From Streptomonospora alba (GTDB lineage Bacteria > Actinomycetota > Actinomycetes > Streptosporangiales > Streptosporangiaceae), in NCBI RefSeq assembly GCF_000826685.1, contig NZ_JROO01000011.1, forward strand, positions 53,432 through 117,431: a stretch of 64,000 nucleotides of DNA. Direction: 5' to 3'. Below, one piece after another: positions 50,516-58,993 of this stretch. The notes beneath the pieces are model-generated. The model saw only the letters and a program-made list of their open reading frames with translations. It had not been told where the DNA came from and did no database searches. Position numbers and translations under genes: made by a program. How positions within the stretch are numbered: the stretch's first letter is position 1; each line of letters begins with the position of its first letter.

Positions 50516-51025
50516 ATGACGCAGACCCCGGCCGCCCCCGAGACGCTCTACGACGAACTCCGGCTGGTGCACAGCATGCTCCGCCGCGACCTGCGCACCT
50601 GCCGGGACCTGGCCGAGGCCGCAGTCGCCGGCGCTCCCGCCGACGAGATCCGCGCCGAACTCGACCGTCTGGCCAACCGTGGCCCGCTCTTTCAGCTGAA
50701 GGTCACCTGCCTGCGGTACTGCCACGTCGTCCACGCCCACCACGGCATCGAGGACGCGATGCTCCTGCCCGCCGTCCGCCGCGCCGCGCCGCACTTGGGC
50801 GAGGCCGTCGACCGGTTGGAGGCCGACCACCGCACCGTTTCCGACCTGCTGGACGAGGTCGAGTCCGCGGCGGACCGCCTCGACGCCCGCGCCGACGCCG
50901 CCGTACGCAGCCGCCTGTCGAAGGCACTGGCCACGCTGTCCGACCACCTGCTGGAGCACCTGGACTTCGAGGAGGAGAGCATCGGCCCGGTGCTGCAGAC
51001 GTGGAGCCAATGGCCCCGTTCTTGA
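50516..51025 (+). CDS. Hemerythrin-like four-helix protein
   Basis: The 169-residue protein has hemerythrin/HHE-type metal-ligand positions: LVHSMLRRDL near residue 17, HVVHAHHGIEDAMLLPA near 70, EADHRTVSDLLDEVE near 102 and SDHLLEHLDFEEES near 142. It should bind a di-iron centre and O2 or NO; whether it stores, senses or detoxifies is not known. AAAGGA precedes ATG 50516. Divergent from the HxlR regulator. Confidence 0.8.
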   Translation: MTQTPAAPETLYDELRLVHSMLRRDLRTCRDLAEAAVAGAPADEIRAELDRLANRGPLFQLKVTCLRYCHVVHAHHGIEDAMLLPAVRRAAPHLGEAVDRLEADHRTVSDLLDEVESAADRLDARADAAVRSRLSKALATLSDHLLEHLDFEEESIGPVLQTWSQWPRS

Positions 51026-51404
51026 CACCTCCCGCGGAGGTCCGCACGCTGCCGAACCCCCGCACCAGGGCGGTTGCGCCCCGACCCGGCGCACGCGTGG
51101 CCGGTGCCTTCACCCCGCGGCGGCGTCCGGTTCGGCGCCCTGGCCTACCGTCGTGATACACGAAAGCGCGCGGCCCAGCAGGCTGCCGGGGATCACCAGC
51201 TGCCAGAAGCCCGACGCGACGACGTTGACAACGGAAGCCGCAAAGGCGAGGGAGGACCACGCCACGGCGGTCGAGGGCCGGGCGGGGGCCTCCGAAGACG
51301 GGCGGAAAAAAATTCCGGCCGGGTGTCGAATCGGCGGCTCGCCGTTCGACGCACCGGGTGAGAGGCGGGGAGAAGACCTCGCCCACCGGCACCGAGGAGC
51401 AACC
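51026..51404. other. Intergenic region before the DGPF gene
   Basis: No gene is supported. It contains an ECF42-type promoter (51324-51350) close to the DGPF gene. A minus-strand frame around 51110-51260 reads as a hydrophobic segment but has no start of its own. Confidence 0.4.
51324..51350 (+). promoter_or_regulatory. ECF42-type promoter of the DGPF/sigma operon
   Basis: TGTCGA (51324-51329) and CGAC (51347-51350) are separated by 17 bp. As I recall, ECF42 sigma factors recognise TGTCGA at -35 and CGA(T)C at -10. The site would let the downstream sigma factor control its own operon. Confidence 0.6.
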
Positions 51405-51764
51405 ATGCCGCGATTCCTTTCCATCAGCCGCCACGACGAACAGAACCGTCCCACCGAGGCGCCGAGCCCGGAGCTCCAGGAGCGCATGGCCGAGCTGTAC
51501 GAGGAGATCACCAAGGCCGGAGTCGTCCTGGACATGGCCGAGCTGGCCCCGACTTCCGAGGGCACCCGGGCCACGTGGTCCGAAGGCGGGATCGAGTACA
51601 CCGACGGCCCCTTCACCGAAAGCAAGGAGGTCGTCGGCGGATACACCGTCATCCAGGCCAAGGACAAGGCCGAGGCCCTGGAGTGGACCAGGCGGTTCCT
51701 GGAGGTTCAGGGCCGCTACTCGCCCACCACCGCCGTGGAGGTCCGCGAGATCGTCGAGGACTGA
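51405..51764 (+). CDS. YCII-related DGPF-domain protein
   Basis: The 119-residue protein contains the literal DGPFTESKEVVGGY near residue 67 that names the DGPF family, with a YCII-like ferredoxin fold. ECF42 sigma factors are nearly always encoded beside one or more DGPF proteins, whose role is unknown. The sigma factor gene follows 47 bp later. GAGGAGC precedes ATG 51405, and an ECF42-type promoter lies 54 bases upstream. Confidence 0.85.
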   Translation: MPRFLSISRHDEQNRPTEAPSPELQERMAELYEEITKAGVVLDMAELAPTSEGTRATWSEGGIEYTDGPFTESKEVVGGYTVIQAKDKAEALEWTRRFLEVQGRYSPTTAVEVREIVED

Positions 51765-51811
51765 GCACACCGCCCTTGCCCTGCGGCTGCGTGCCCTGCT
51801 GAGATGGCGGC

Positions 51812-53083
51812 ATGAGCGCAACGAGCGCGGCGGAATCGGTCGAGACGGTCTTTCGGATCGAGTCCGCGCGGATCATCGCCGGTGTCGCGCGTATCGTGCG
51901 CGACGTCGGCATCGCCGAGGAGATCGCGCAGGACGCCGTGGTCGCCGCCCTGGAGCGGTGGCCGGAGTCGGGCGTACCGGAGAACCCGGGCGCCTGGCTC
52001 ATGGCCACCGCCAAGCACCGCGCCATCGATCTCGTCCGCCGCAGGGAAGCCTACGCGCGCAAGCTCGCCGAGGTGGGACGCGCGTCGGCGGACCAGCCGC
52101 CGGCGGAGCCGCCCGACGCCGACGACATCGACGACGACCTGCTGCGGCTCATCTTCACCGCCTGCCACCCCGTGCTGTCCGCCGAGGCGCGGGTCGCGCT
52201 GACCCTGCGGCTGCTGGGCGGGTTGACCACCCGCGAGATCGCCCGCGCCTTCCTGGTCGCCGAGCCCACCGTCGCCCAGCGCATCGTGCGCGCCAAGCGC
52301 ACGCTGGCCAGGGCCGGAATCGACTTCGAGGCTCCCCGCGGCACCGACCGGAAGGTACGGCTGGACTCGGTGCTGGAGGTCCTCTATCTGGTGTTCAACG
52401 AGGGCTACTCGGCGACCTCGGGCGACGACCTCGTGCGGCCGGGGCTGTGCGAGGACGCCCTGCGCCTGGTCCGCGTACTGGCCGGCCTGATGCCCGAGGA
52501 ACCCGAAGTGCACGGACTCGCGGCCCTCTTGGAGTTCCAGGCTTCGCGTACCGCCGCCCGCACCGGGCCTGACGGCGCGCCCGTGCTGCTGGCGGATCAG
52601 AACCGCGCCAAGTGGAACCGGCTGCTGATCAACCGCGGCTTCGCGTCGCTGCGGCGTGCCGGCAAGGGCCCGTACTCCCTCCAGGCCGCGATCGCCGCCT
52701 GCCATGCCGGTGCCGTGCGCTATGCCGAAACCGACTGGGCGATGATCGCGGCGCTCTACGACCGGCTGCTGGAGGTGCTGCCCTCACCGGTGGTGGCGCT
52801 GAACCGGGCCGTCGCCGTGTCCAAGGCCCGCGGCCCGGCGGCGGGCCTGGTCTTGGTGGACGAGCTGGCCGATGCGCCCGCGCTGCGCGGCTACCATCTG
52901 CTCGCGGGCGTCCGCGCCGACCTCCTTGAGGCGCTGGGCCGCGCGGACGAGGCCGCTGCGGAGTTCCACCGCGCCGCGTCCCTGACCGGCAACACCCGCG
53001 AACGCGACCATCTGCTGGAGCGGGCGGCCGGCGCCGGCGCGGGAGGCGGCGCGTCCGCCGAACCCCTTGAGCGGCCGGTGTGA
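51812..53083 (+). CDS. ECF42-group RNA polymerase sigma factor
   Basis: The 423-residue protein has sigma-2 (residues about 12-80, DVGIAEEIAQDAVVAALERWP) and sigma-4 (about 110-170, LTLRLLGGLTTREIARAFLVAEPTVAQRIVRAKRTL) regions, then a C-terminal helical domain of about 230 residues with YLVFNEGYSAT and the conserved VALNRAVAVS near 325. This long extension and the DGPF neighbour are hallmarks of ECF42, which lacks an anti-sigma factor. Its stop overlaps the next gene (GTGATG). Confidence 0.88.
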   Translation: MSATSAAESVETVFRIESARIIAGVARIVRDVGIAEEIAQDAVVAALERWPESGVPENPGAWLMATAKHRAIDLVRRREAYARKLAEVGRASADQPPAEPPDADDIDDDLLRLIFTACHPVLSAEARVALTLRLLGGLTTREIARAFLVAEPTVAQRIVRAKRTLARAGIDFEAPRGTDRKVRLDSVLEVLYLVFNEGYSATSGDDLVRPGLCEDALRLVRVLAGLMPEEPEVHGLAALLEFQASRTAARTGPDGAPVLLADQNRAKWNRLLINRGFASLRRAGKGPYSLQAAIAACHAGAVRYAETDWAMIAALYDRLLEVLPSPVVALNRAVAVSKARGPAAGLVLVDELADAPALRGYHLLAGVRADLLEALGRADEAAAEFHRAASLTGNTRERDHLLERAAGAGAGGGASAEPLERPV

Positions 53084-53874
53084 TGGGCGGGTTCGCCGGA
53101 ACCGTACTCCGCGACGACATGGGGACCGCCGTCGAACTCGCGGGCCCTGTGGGGCGCGTGGTGTCGCTGGTGCCGTCGCTGACCGAGGCGCTCGCCGCCG
53201 GCGCGCCCGGGGTGCTGGTGGGAGCGACGCGGTGGTGCACGCATCCGCCCGGACTCCGGGTCGCCCGGGTGCGGGGGACCAAGAATCCCGACCGCCGGGC
53301 CGTCGCCGCGCTCCGGCCCGACCTGGTGGTGGCCAACAAGGAGGAGAACCGCGAGCTGGACGTCCGACGTCTGCGCGAGGCCGGCATCCCGGTATGGGTC
53401 ACGGTCGTCGAGACGGTCCCCGAGGCGCTGGCCTCCCTTGAGCGGCTGTTCACGCAGGCCCTGGACCGACCCGTACCCGACTGGCTGCGCGCAGCCGAGC
53501 GGCTGTGGACCGGACCGCCGCCGCGTCCGCGCGCCCGCGTCGCGGTGCCGATCTGGCGGGACCCGTGGATGGTGGTGGGCTCGGCGACGTTCGCCGGCGA
53601 CCTCCTCGCCCGCTTGGGGATGGAGAACGCCTTCGCCCGCGACCCCGGCCGCTATCCGCGAGCCGACCCCGCCGAGCTGGACCGCGCCGGCCTCGACACG
53701 ATCGTCCTGCCGGACGAGCCCTACCCGTTCGCACCCGGCGACGGCCCCGAGGCGTTCACGCGGACCCCGACCGCCCTGATCGAAGGGCGCCTCCTCACCT
53801 GGTACGGACCCTCGCTGGTCACGGCCCGCACCGAACTGGCCGCGCGTCTCGGCGCCGGAGGCGCCGGAGGGTGA
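53080..53874 (+). CDS. BtuF-like helical-backbone metal receptor without signal peptide
   Basis: The 264-residue protein shows VGRVVSLVPSLTEALAA near residue 24, CTHPP near 53 and VVGSATFAGDLLARLGMENAF near 165, matching the fold of cobalamin/siderophore-binding proteins. No signal peptide or lipobox is present, so it is probably cytoplasmic. Homologues of this kind stand alone without ABC partners. Starts GTG 53080 or ATG 53083 overlap the sigma factor stop, implying coupled translation. Ligand unknown. Confidence 0.75.
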   Translation: MMGGFAGTVLRDDMGTAVELAGPVGRVVSLVPSLTEALAAGAPGVLVGATRWCTHPPGLRVARVRGTKNPDRRAVAALRPDLVVANKEENRELDVRRLREAGIPVWVTVVETVPEALASLERLFTQALDRPVPDWLRAAERLWTGPPPRPRARVAVPIWRDPWMVVGSATFAGDLLARLGMENAFARDPGRYPRADPAELDRAGLDTIVLPDEPYPFAPGDGPEAFTRTPTALIEGRLLTWYGPSLVTARTELAARLGAGGAGG

Positions 53875-53932
53875 GCGCCCGCGGCGCGAAGGGCCGCAGG
53901 CCCGGGGCGCCTCCGCGCCCGTCGCGCCGGGA

Positions 53933-54310
53933 TCAACAGGTCGAGTGGAACAGTCCGCCGACCGGTCGGTTCCGGGCGAGGCCGTTGTAGATCCGCACCG
54001 CTTCCTCCGTCTCGGCGGTGTGCACCTCGACCGAGCGCGCATCCAGCAGGTCGCGGGTGCGCGGATCCACGCCGAGGCGGCCGTGCATGCCGCGCGAGAG
54101 CACCACCGCCTCGGCGCCGCGGTCGAGCAGCTCCTCGACGTCGGCGGGCAGGATGCCCGGATCGTGTGCGGTTCCCGTCTCGTTCCAGTCCCAGGACCGC
54201 CCGCCGCCGGGAAAGAGCTTGACGTCCTTGGCGGTCCCCACGCCCGCGACCTCCATGCGGCCCCACGACAGCGACAGCACACGGGGCGACGTCGTCTCCG
54301 CTCCAGTCAT
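53933..54310 (-). CDS. Mth938-domain (NDUFAF3-like) protein
   Basis: The 125-residue protein shows LSWGRMEVAGVG near residue 13, KDVKLFPGGGRSWDWNETGTAHDPGI near 28 and VVLSRGMHGRLGV near 68, the features of the Mth938/DUF498 fold. Bacterial roles are not known; the human relative assists complex I assembly. It is a single-gene unit, convergent with the BtuF-like gene and divergent from the first methyltransferase. Confidence 0.75.
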   Translation of the reverse strand: MTGAETTSPRVLSLSWGRMEVAGVGTAKDVKLFPGGGRSWDWNETGTAHDPGILPADVEELLDRGAEAVVLSRGMHGRLGVDPRTRDLLDARSVEVHTAETEEAVRIYNGLARNRPVGGLFHSTC

Positions 54311-54435
54311 TTCGACCGCTCCTCGGTTCTGCTGCGTTTCCCACTCGGCGAGAGGGCCTGCGGTGCCCCTCGGCCACTGCGGATCCGCGGAGCAGAGATC
54401 GCCGAAAGCCCCCCCTACAGCGGGAATACTGCCCG

Positions 54436-54441
54436 TACAGT
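54436..54441 (+). promoter_or_regulatory. TACAGT box conserved upstream of both methyltransferase copies
   Basis: CCGTACAGTT(A/G)CCC(C/G)TGA is kept at 54434-54450 and again near 55528, 75-85 bases before each methyltransferase start. TACAGT may be the -10 box. Confidence 0.35.
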
Positions 54442-54511
54442 TACCCGTGACAAGAGGCGAACACCCCCTACGGTCCGCCGTTCCCGCCCCCGGTTCGAGA
54501 GGCAGAATCCC

Positions 54512-55345
54512 TTGAGCGATGCCCTCAGGTTTCCCCCGCCCGACCTCGACATGTCGAAGCCGACCATCGCCCGCGCCTACGATGCGCTGCTGGGCGGTAA
54601 AGACAATTTCGAGCCCGACCGCGACCTCGCCGCTGCGGCCGAGGAGCTCAACCCCGGCATGACCGTGCTCGCGCAGGACAATCGCGCATTCCTCACGCGG
54701 GCCGTCAGCTACGTGGCGAACGAGCTGGGCATCGAGCAGTATCTCGATCTCGGCTCGGGGCTGCCGACCGCGGAGAACACCCACCAGGTCGCCCAGCGCA
54801 GTTCCCCGCAGAATCGCGTCGTCTACGTCGACATCGATCCGATGGTCCTCGCCCACGCCCGCGCGCTGATGGTCGAGAACGACACCACCACGGTGATCAC
54901 CGCCGACCTGCGCGACGTCGAGACCGTGATGAACGATCCCGGAACGCGGCGCCTGATCGACCCCGACCAGCCGGTGTGCCTCATGATGGTGTCGCTGCTG
55001 CACTGCATCCCCGACGAGGACCGCCCCTTCGACCTGGTCCAGCGCTACCTGGGCGCCTTCCCCTCGGGCTCCGCGCTCGTCTACTCGCACATCGCCTCGA
55101 ACGACGCCGAGCACGCACGGATCCTCACCGAGCGGGTGCGCTCCGCGGCACCGTGGGGCCGGATCCGCAGCCCCGAGGAGTGCGAGACCGCCGTCGCCGG
55201 CATGGACCTGGTCTCGCCGTCGGTGGACGGCACGGCGCCGGCCCGCCTGGTCGACTGCGACACCTGGCGCAAGCCGGGAACCGATCCCGTCGAAATCCCG
55301 GACAAGCTTACCTGGGAACATTCCGGGATCGCCGTCAAGCCCTGA
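54512..55345 (+). CDS. SAM-dependent methyltransferase (PF04672 family), copy 1
   Basis: The 277-residue protein has KPTIARAYDALLGGKDNFEPDRD near residue 14 and the SAM site YLDLGSGLPTAENTHQVAQ near 78, followed by VVYVDIDPMVLAHARAL. These define the actinobacterial PF04672 (DUF574) group, which has many copies per genome and mostly unknown substrates. TTG 54512 is chosen by alignment with copy 2, which starts MSDSLRFPPPELDMSK. A second copy follows 270 bp later. Confidence 0.8.
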   Translation: MSDALRFPPPDLDMSKPTIARAYDALLGGKDNFEPDRDLAAAAEELNPGMTVLAQDNRAFLTRAVSYVANELGIEQYLDLGSGLPTAENTHQVAQRSSPQNRVVYVDIDPMVLAHARALMVENDTTTVITADLRDVETVMNDPGTRRLIDPDQPVCLMMVSLLHCIPDEDRPFDLVQRYLGAFPSGSALVYSHIASNDAEHARILTERVRSAAPWGRIRSPEECETAVAGMDLVSPSVDGTAPARLVDCDTWRKPGTDPVEIPDKLTWEHSGIAVKP

Positions 55346-55357
55346 GGTCCTTACCCG

Positions 55358-55390
55358 CCGGGCGCCGCGGCCCGACCCGTCGGCGCCCGG
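55358..55390 (+). terminator. Hairpin terminator between the methyltransferase copies
   Basis: CCGGGCGCCG (55358-55367) pairs with CGGCGCCCGG (55381-55390), 12 bases after the stop of copy 1. Confidence 0.55.
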
Positions 55391-55615
55391 AAGGCCGGGG
55401 CTGTCCCGCCATGCTCACCTGGGGCCTGGCTGCGTTCCGTGTGACCAGGGGGTTTCCCGTGCCGCCGGCGACGCCGGCCCTGCCGGGAAGCGATCGCCCG
55501 AAGCCGTCCTACGGCGGCTCGGCTCCCCGTACAGTTGCCCCTGAAAAGGCGCACACCGTAAGGTCCGCGGTCCGCTGTGCTACCCCCTCCCCCCGGAATG
55601 AGAGAGCTGGATCCG

Positions 55616-56452
55616 ATGAGCGATTCCCTCAGGTTTCCCCCGCCCGAGCTCGACATGTCGAAGCCGACCGTCGCCCGCGCCTACGACGCGCTGCTGGGCG
55701 GCAAGGACAACTTCGAACCCGACCGCGAGCTCGCCGCGGCGGTAGAGGAGATCAACCCCGGAATCACCGTCCTCGCGAAGGAGAACCGCGAGTTCCTTTC
55801 GCGCGCTGTCGAGTACGCGGCCCAGGACCTCGGCATCGGCCAGTTCCTCGATCTCGGCTCCGGGCTGCCCACGGTAGAGAACACGCACCAGGTCGCCCAG
55901 CGAAACTCCCCGGACTACCGCGTCGTCTACGTGGACATCGATCCGATGGTGCTGGCCCATGCCCGCGCCCTGCTGGTCGAGAACGACACGACCACGGTGA
56001 TCACCGCCGATGTGCGCGACGTCGAGCGGGTCATGAACGATCCGGACACGCGCCGGCTCCTGAACACCGACGAGCCGGTGTGCCTGATGCTCGTGTCGCT
56101 GCTGCACTGCATCCCCGACGAGGAGAACCCCTTCGACCTGGTGCGGCGCTACCTGGAGCCCTTCCCGTCCGGCTCGGCCGTGGTCTACTCCCACCTGTGC
56201 TCGAACGACGCCGAGCACGCCCGTACCTTCACCGCGCGGGTCCACAGCTCGGGAACGCCGTGGGGCCGGGTGCGCAACTCCGAGGAGTGCGAGGCCGCCG
56301 TCGCCGGCATGGAGCTGGTCTCGCCGTCGCTGGACAGCGCGGAGCCCGCCCGCCTGGTCGACTGCGACACCTGGCGTAGGCCGGGCTCCCCGCCCGTCGA
56401 CATCCCCGACAAGCGCATCTGGGAGCACGCCGGAGTCGCCGTCAAGCCCTGA
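55616..56452 (+). CDS. SAM-dependent methyltransferase (PF04672 family), copy 2
   Basis: This 278-residue paralogue of the preceding gene is alike over its full length (SKPTVARAYDALLGGKDNFEPDRE, FLDLGSGLPTVENTHQVAQ, VYVDIDPMVLAHARALLVEND). The upstream DNA also resembles that of copy 1. The duplication therefore included the regulatory region. Both copies keep the SAM-binding loop, so neither looks inactive. Substrate unknown. Confidence 0.85.
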   Translation: MSDSLRFPPPELDMSKPTVARAYDALLGGKDNFEPDRELAAAVEEINPGITVLAKENREFLSRAVEYAAQDLGIGQFLDLGSGLPTVENTHQVAQRNSPDYRVVYVDIDPMVLAHARALLVENDTTTVITADVRDVERVMNDPDTRRLLNTDEPVCLMLVSLLHCIPDEENPFDLVRRYLEPFPSGSAVVYSHLCSNDAEHARTFTARVHSSGTPWGRVRNSEECEAAVAGMELVSPSLDSAEPARLVDCDTWRRPGSPPVDIPDKRIWEHAGVAVKP

Positions 56453-56506
56453 GGTTCCAGCCCGCCGGGGCCACCCGAGACGGTTCGGGGCGGTCCCGGC
56501 GGTCCC

Positions 56507-56785
56507 TCACCCGGTGACCCGGGTGCTGCGCCATCGCCGCCAGGCCCGGGATTGGGCCTCCAGCCACGTCCGCATCGCGGCCTCACTGGACCAGTGCGCC
56601 ACTTCGTTGCGCACTCCGTCGGGTGCGTCGTCGGGGGCCTTCTCGTGTCGCTCGGCGGTCCAGTACTCCTGTCCGCTCCACCGGTAGCAGCGGATCGTCC
56701 AATCCTGGCCGTAGTCCTCGGCCACCGTGCCGGGCGGATGGACCTCGCCGTGGCCGCCGCCCTTGTACCGGTAGGGCGGGGTCAC
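56507..56785 (-). CDS. Small hypothetical protein of the HATPase operon
   Basis: The 92-residue product from GTG 56785 contains TIRCYRWSGQEYWTAERHEK and ends with a Trp/Arg-rich helix (SSEAAMRTWLEAQSRAWRRWR). I recognise no domain with a known function. Its start overlaps the stop of the HATPase gene as GTGA, so the two are translated together. Confidence 0.6.
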   Translation of the reverse strand: MTPPYRYKGGGHGEVHPPGTVAEDYGQDWTIRCYRWSGQEYWTAERHEKAPDDAPDGVRNEVAHWSSEAAMRTWLEAQSRAWRRWRSTRVTG

Positions 56786-57261
56786 CGGGTGTCCTCCCGT
56801 GTCCCGCGGGCGCCTGCGGTGGTGGTGACCGCATCGGCCGGCTCGGGGGCGCGGAGGGCGAGGGAGAAGGCCAGTCCGCTTCCGGCGGGGAGCGGTCCCC
56901 ATGTTTCGGCGAAGGCGGCCACCAGTGCCAGGCCGCGCCCGCCGCCGTCCTCGATCCCGCTCGGCATGCGCTCGGGCCGGGAGACGGCGCCGCCCCCGTC
57001 CTGGACGGCGACGGCGAGCCGTTCCCGGTCGGCATGGACGTGCACGGTGAAGATCCCGCCGGTGGCGCCGGTGGCGGTGTGGCGGATCGCGTCGGTGGCG
57101 GCTTCGGACAGCAGCAGCACGGCCGCGGCGGTGATCGCGTCGGGGATCAGTCCGGGAGTGCGGGTGAGCGTGTCCTGCAGCCAGCGGCGGGCGGCGCCCA
57201 CCTGCTCGGGCGCGCCGGGAAAGGACCGGGCGACGAGGATTCCGGGAGCAGTCCGCCTCAT
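56782..57261 (-). CDS. HATPase-domain protein (anti-sigma-factor-like kinase)
   Basis: The 159-residue protein has the single GHKL ATPase domain of the SpoIIAB/RsbW-like group: SEAATDAIRHTATG near residue 52, AVQDGGGAVSRP near 85 and GGGRGLALVAAFAETWG near 105. The Asn of the N-box (E-x3-N) is Asp here, which could weaken magnesium-ATP binding. It overlaps genes on both sides, so it belongs to a three-gene unit. Whether it acts on a sigma factor is unknown. Confidence 0.75.
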   Translation of the reverse strand: MRRTAPGILVARSFPGAPEQVGAARRWLQDTLTRTPGLIPDAITAAAVLLLSEAATDAIRHTATGATGGIFTVHVHADRERLAVAVQDGGGAVSRPERMPSGIEDGGGRGLALVAAFAETWGPLPAGSGLAFSLALRAPEPADAVTTTAGARGTREDTR

Positions 57262-57515
57262 CGGCGCACCCCCGGAACGTCGTGGACCGGGTGGGCGAGA
57301 TGAGGGCGGTCGGCGATGAGCCGCCGGGTCACTGCGCGCAGCTCGGCCATGTCGTCGGCCGGGGTGGCGGAGTGGTGCTCCGACCGGCCGCCGGCGGCAG
57401 CAGGCATGGGCGCTTCCGGCTCGGACCGGTGCAGCACGTAGGGCCGAACGCGGTGTCGGCGAGCGCGTCGGCGCGGGAATGACGGGGGAGTGGCGGATTG
57501 GGGCGAATAGGGCAT
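57258..57515 (-). CDS. Small Arg/Pro-rich hypothetical protein
   Basis: From ATG 57515 the product is 85 residues with a basic N-terminal half and a helical C-terminus (DDMAELRAVTRRLIADRPHLAH). An upstream start at 57671 would give 137 residues but runs into lower-GC intergenic DNA. It overlaps the HATPase gene by 4 bp. No function can be assigned. Confidence 0.45.
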   Translation of the reverse strand: MPYSPQSATPPSFPRRRARRHRVRPYVLHRSEPEAPMPAAAGGRSEHHSATPADDMAELRAVTRRLIADRPHLAHPVHDVPGVRR

Positions 57516-57739
57516 GTGGTTCGGATTCGAACCGCTAGGATTGATCACGGGTCTCCACCTGGCGCTTTCAGGTTGGGGATCAAGGCCCTGTCGATGCCCG
57601 TCAGCATCGGCAGGGCCGTTCTTGTCACGACCCACAATTGCGCGCCCCAAGCCATGGTTTCCACAGGTCAAACTGCTTTGGCGGGATTCGTTTCCTTCGT
57701 GTAGACGGGAGTAGTGACGCTGTGGTGAGATGTTGAAGT

Positions 57740-58543
57740 ATGGAGACGGTGAAGCCGGAATGGCTGCGGGTGGGTCGTGAGATCCGACGTCGTCGTGAGG
57801 CGCTTGACCTGTCGCTCGATCGGATTTCCCGCGAAGTGTCGCTGTCTGCGGGGATGCTCAGTGCGATTGAGCGGGGAGTGCGCAATTGCAAACCGACGTA
57901 TGCGCGAGAGTTGGATGCTGTCCTGAACTCGGGCGACCAGATCGCGCGTCTCGTGGACAAGGCCAATCGTCCGGGTACCCCGCTATGGCTCGTGCACGTC
58001 GAGCAGCTTTTGTATCAGGCCGAAGAGATACGCCAGTTCCATCTCGGCTGGGTTCCCGGTCTTCTGCAGACTGAAGCCTATGCGCACGCCGCTCTGCGGG
58101 CCGGAGACGCTACGGCAACCGATTCACAGATCAAAGAATCGGTTCGTGCCCGAATGCGGCGAAAAGAGACTGTCTGGGGAGATGTTCCTCCGCGCGGGCT
58201 GTTCGTCATAGACGAGGCGGTCTTGCTCCGTACTGTTGGGACACCTGACGTCATGGGCGCACAGCTGGATCATGTACTGTCCATGGCGGAAAATCCCCAT
58301 GTCACGGTGCAGGTACTTCCTCTTGATGTGGCTCCGCATCCGGGGCTTGACGGCTCGTTTCAGCTCCTGCGGCTTGCCAGCAGGGAAACCCTCCTGATCC
58401 TGGAGACGCGGGTCTCGGCTGACGCGGATCACGAAGAGGAAGACGTGCGTCAATACGTTCAAGACTTCGATGACTTGCGCGCGCTCGCGCTGGCCCCGAC
58501 ACCGTCGGCGGAACTCATAAGGAAGGTGCGGGAGAACCTGTGA
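57740..58543 (+). CDS. Scr1-type XRE regulator with DUF5753 domain
   Basis: The 267-residue protein has an N-terminal helix-turn-helix (LRVGREIRRRREALDLSLDRISREVSLSAGMLSAIERG, residues about 9-46) and a C-terminal DUF5753 domain (EEIRQFHLGWVPGLLQTEAYAHAAL; HVTVQVLPLDVAPHPGLDGSFQLL). Such regulators are paired with DUF397 proteins in most actinobacteria and act as regulator/partner couples in development or antibiotic control. Codon use is visibly richer in A/T (AAA, TTT, TAT, ATA) than in neighbouring genes, which suggests recent transfer. Confidence 0.85.
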   Translation: METVKPEWLRVGREIRRRREALDLSLDRISREVSLSAGMLSAIERGVRNCKPTYARELDAVLNSGDQIARLVDKANRPGTPLWLVHVEQLLYQAEEIRQFHLGWVPGLLQTEAYAHAALRAGDATATDSQIKESVRARMRRKETVWGDVPPRGLFVIDEAVLLRTVGTPDVMGAQLDHVLSMAENPHVTVQVLPLDVAPHPGLDGSFQLLRLASRETLLILETRVSADADHEEEDVRQYVQDFDDLRALALAPTPSAELIRKVRENL

Positions 58544-58731
58544 TTCTGGAAGAGACCTGGCGTACAAGCAGCTACAGCAACTCCAAGGGCGGAGAGTGCG
58601 TAGAGGTCGCCGCTACGTCCGATCGCGGCGCGGCCGTGCGGGACACCAAGCACCGCGACGCGGGACACCTTGAGATGCCCTCTGCCGAATGGACGGCGTT
58701 CGTGGCGGCCGTGAGATCGGCGGAACTGTAG
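58540..58731 (+). CDS. DUF397 protein, partner of the Scr1-type regulator
   Basis: The 63-residue protein opens EETWRTSSYSNSKGGECVEVA and contains AVRDTKHRDAGHLEMPSAEWTAFVAAVR, the DUF397 signature. It starts at GTG 58540, overlapping the regulator stop as GTGA. Such partners bind the XRE protein and relieve or change its DNA binding. Confidence 0.9.
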   Translation: MILEETWRTSSYSNSKGGECVEVAATSDRGAAVRDTKHRDAGHLEMPSAEWTAFVAAVRSAEL

Positions 58732-58754
58732 TCCCCCACCCCTCTGGAAACCGC

Positions 58755-58782
58755 GACCCCTTCGGCTTCGACTGAGGGGGTC
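58755..58782 (+). terminator. Weak hairpin after the DUF397 gene
   Basis: GACCCC (58755-58760) pairs with GGGGTC (58777-58782), followed by TTGT. It is the only terminator-like element in the 260 bases before the xylanase gene. Confidence 0.4.
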
Positions 58783-58993
58783 TTGTCATGCCCGAGGCCC
58801 GCGGGCGCGCCCGCACCGGGCGGTGCCGGTACGGGCGCACGGAGCGTGTCCGGTGTGGTCTCCACCGGGCCGGTCGTGTGTCGGTGCGCATCCCCTTCCG
58901 GAGAGCGCGAGCCGCGGCCCGCCGCCCGGCCCGACTAAGCAGGCGGCGGACCGCGGCCGCCCCTGAGGGCGCGGCCGCCGGCGTCCGCTACCG

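Noticed and set aside
51110..51260. A hydrophobic minus-strand segment as a small membrane protein
   Set aside because: The frame has no start of its own with a ribosome site and continues into the antisense of the DGPF gene.
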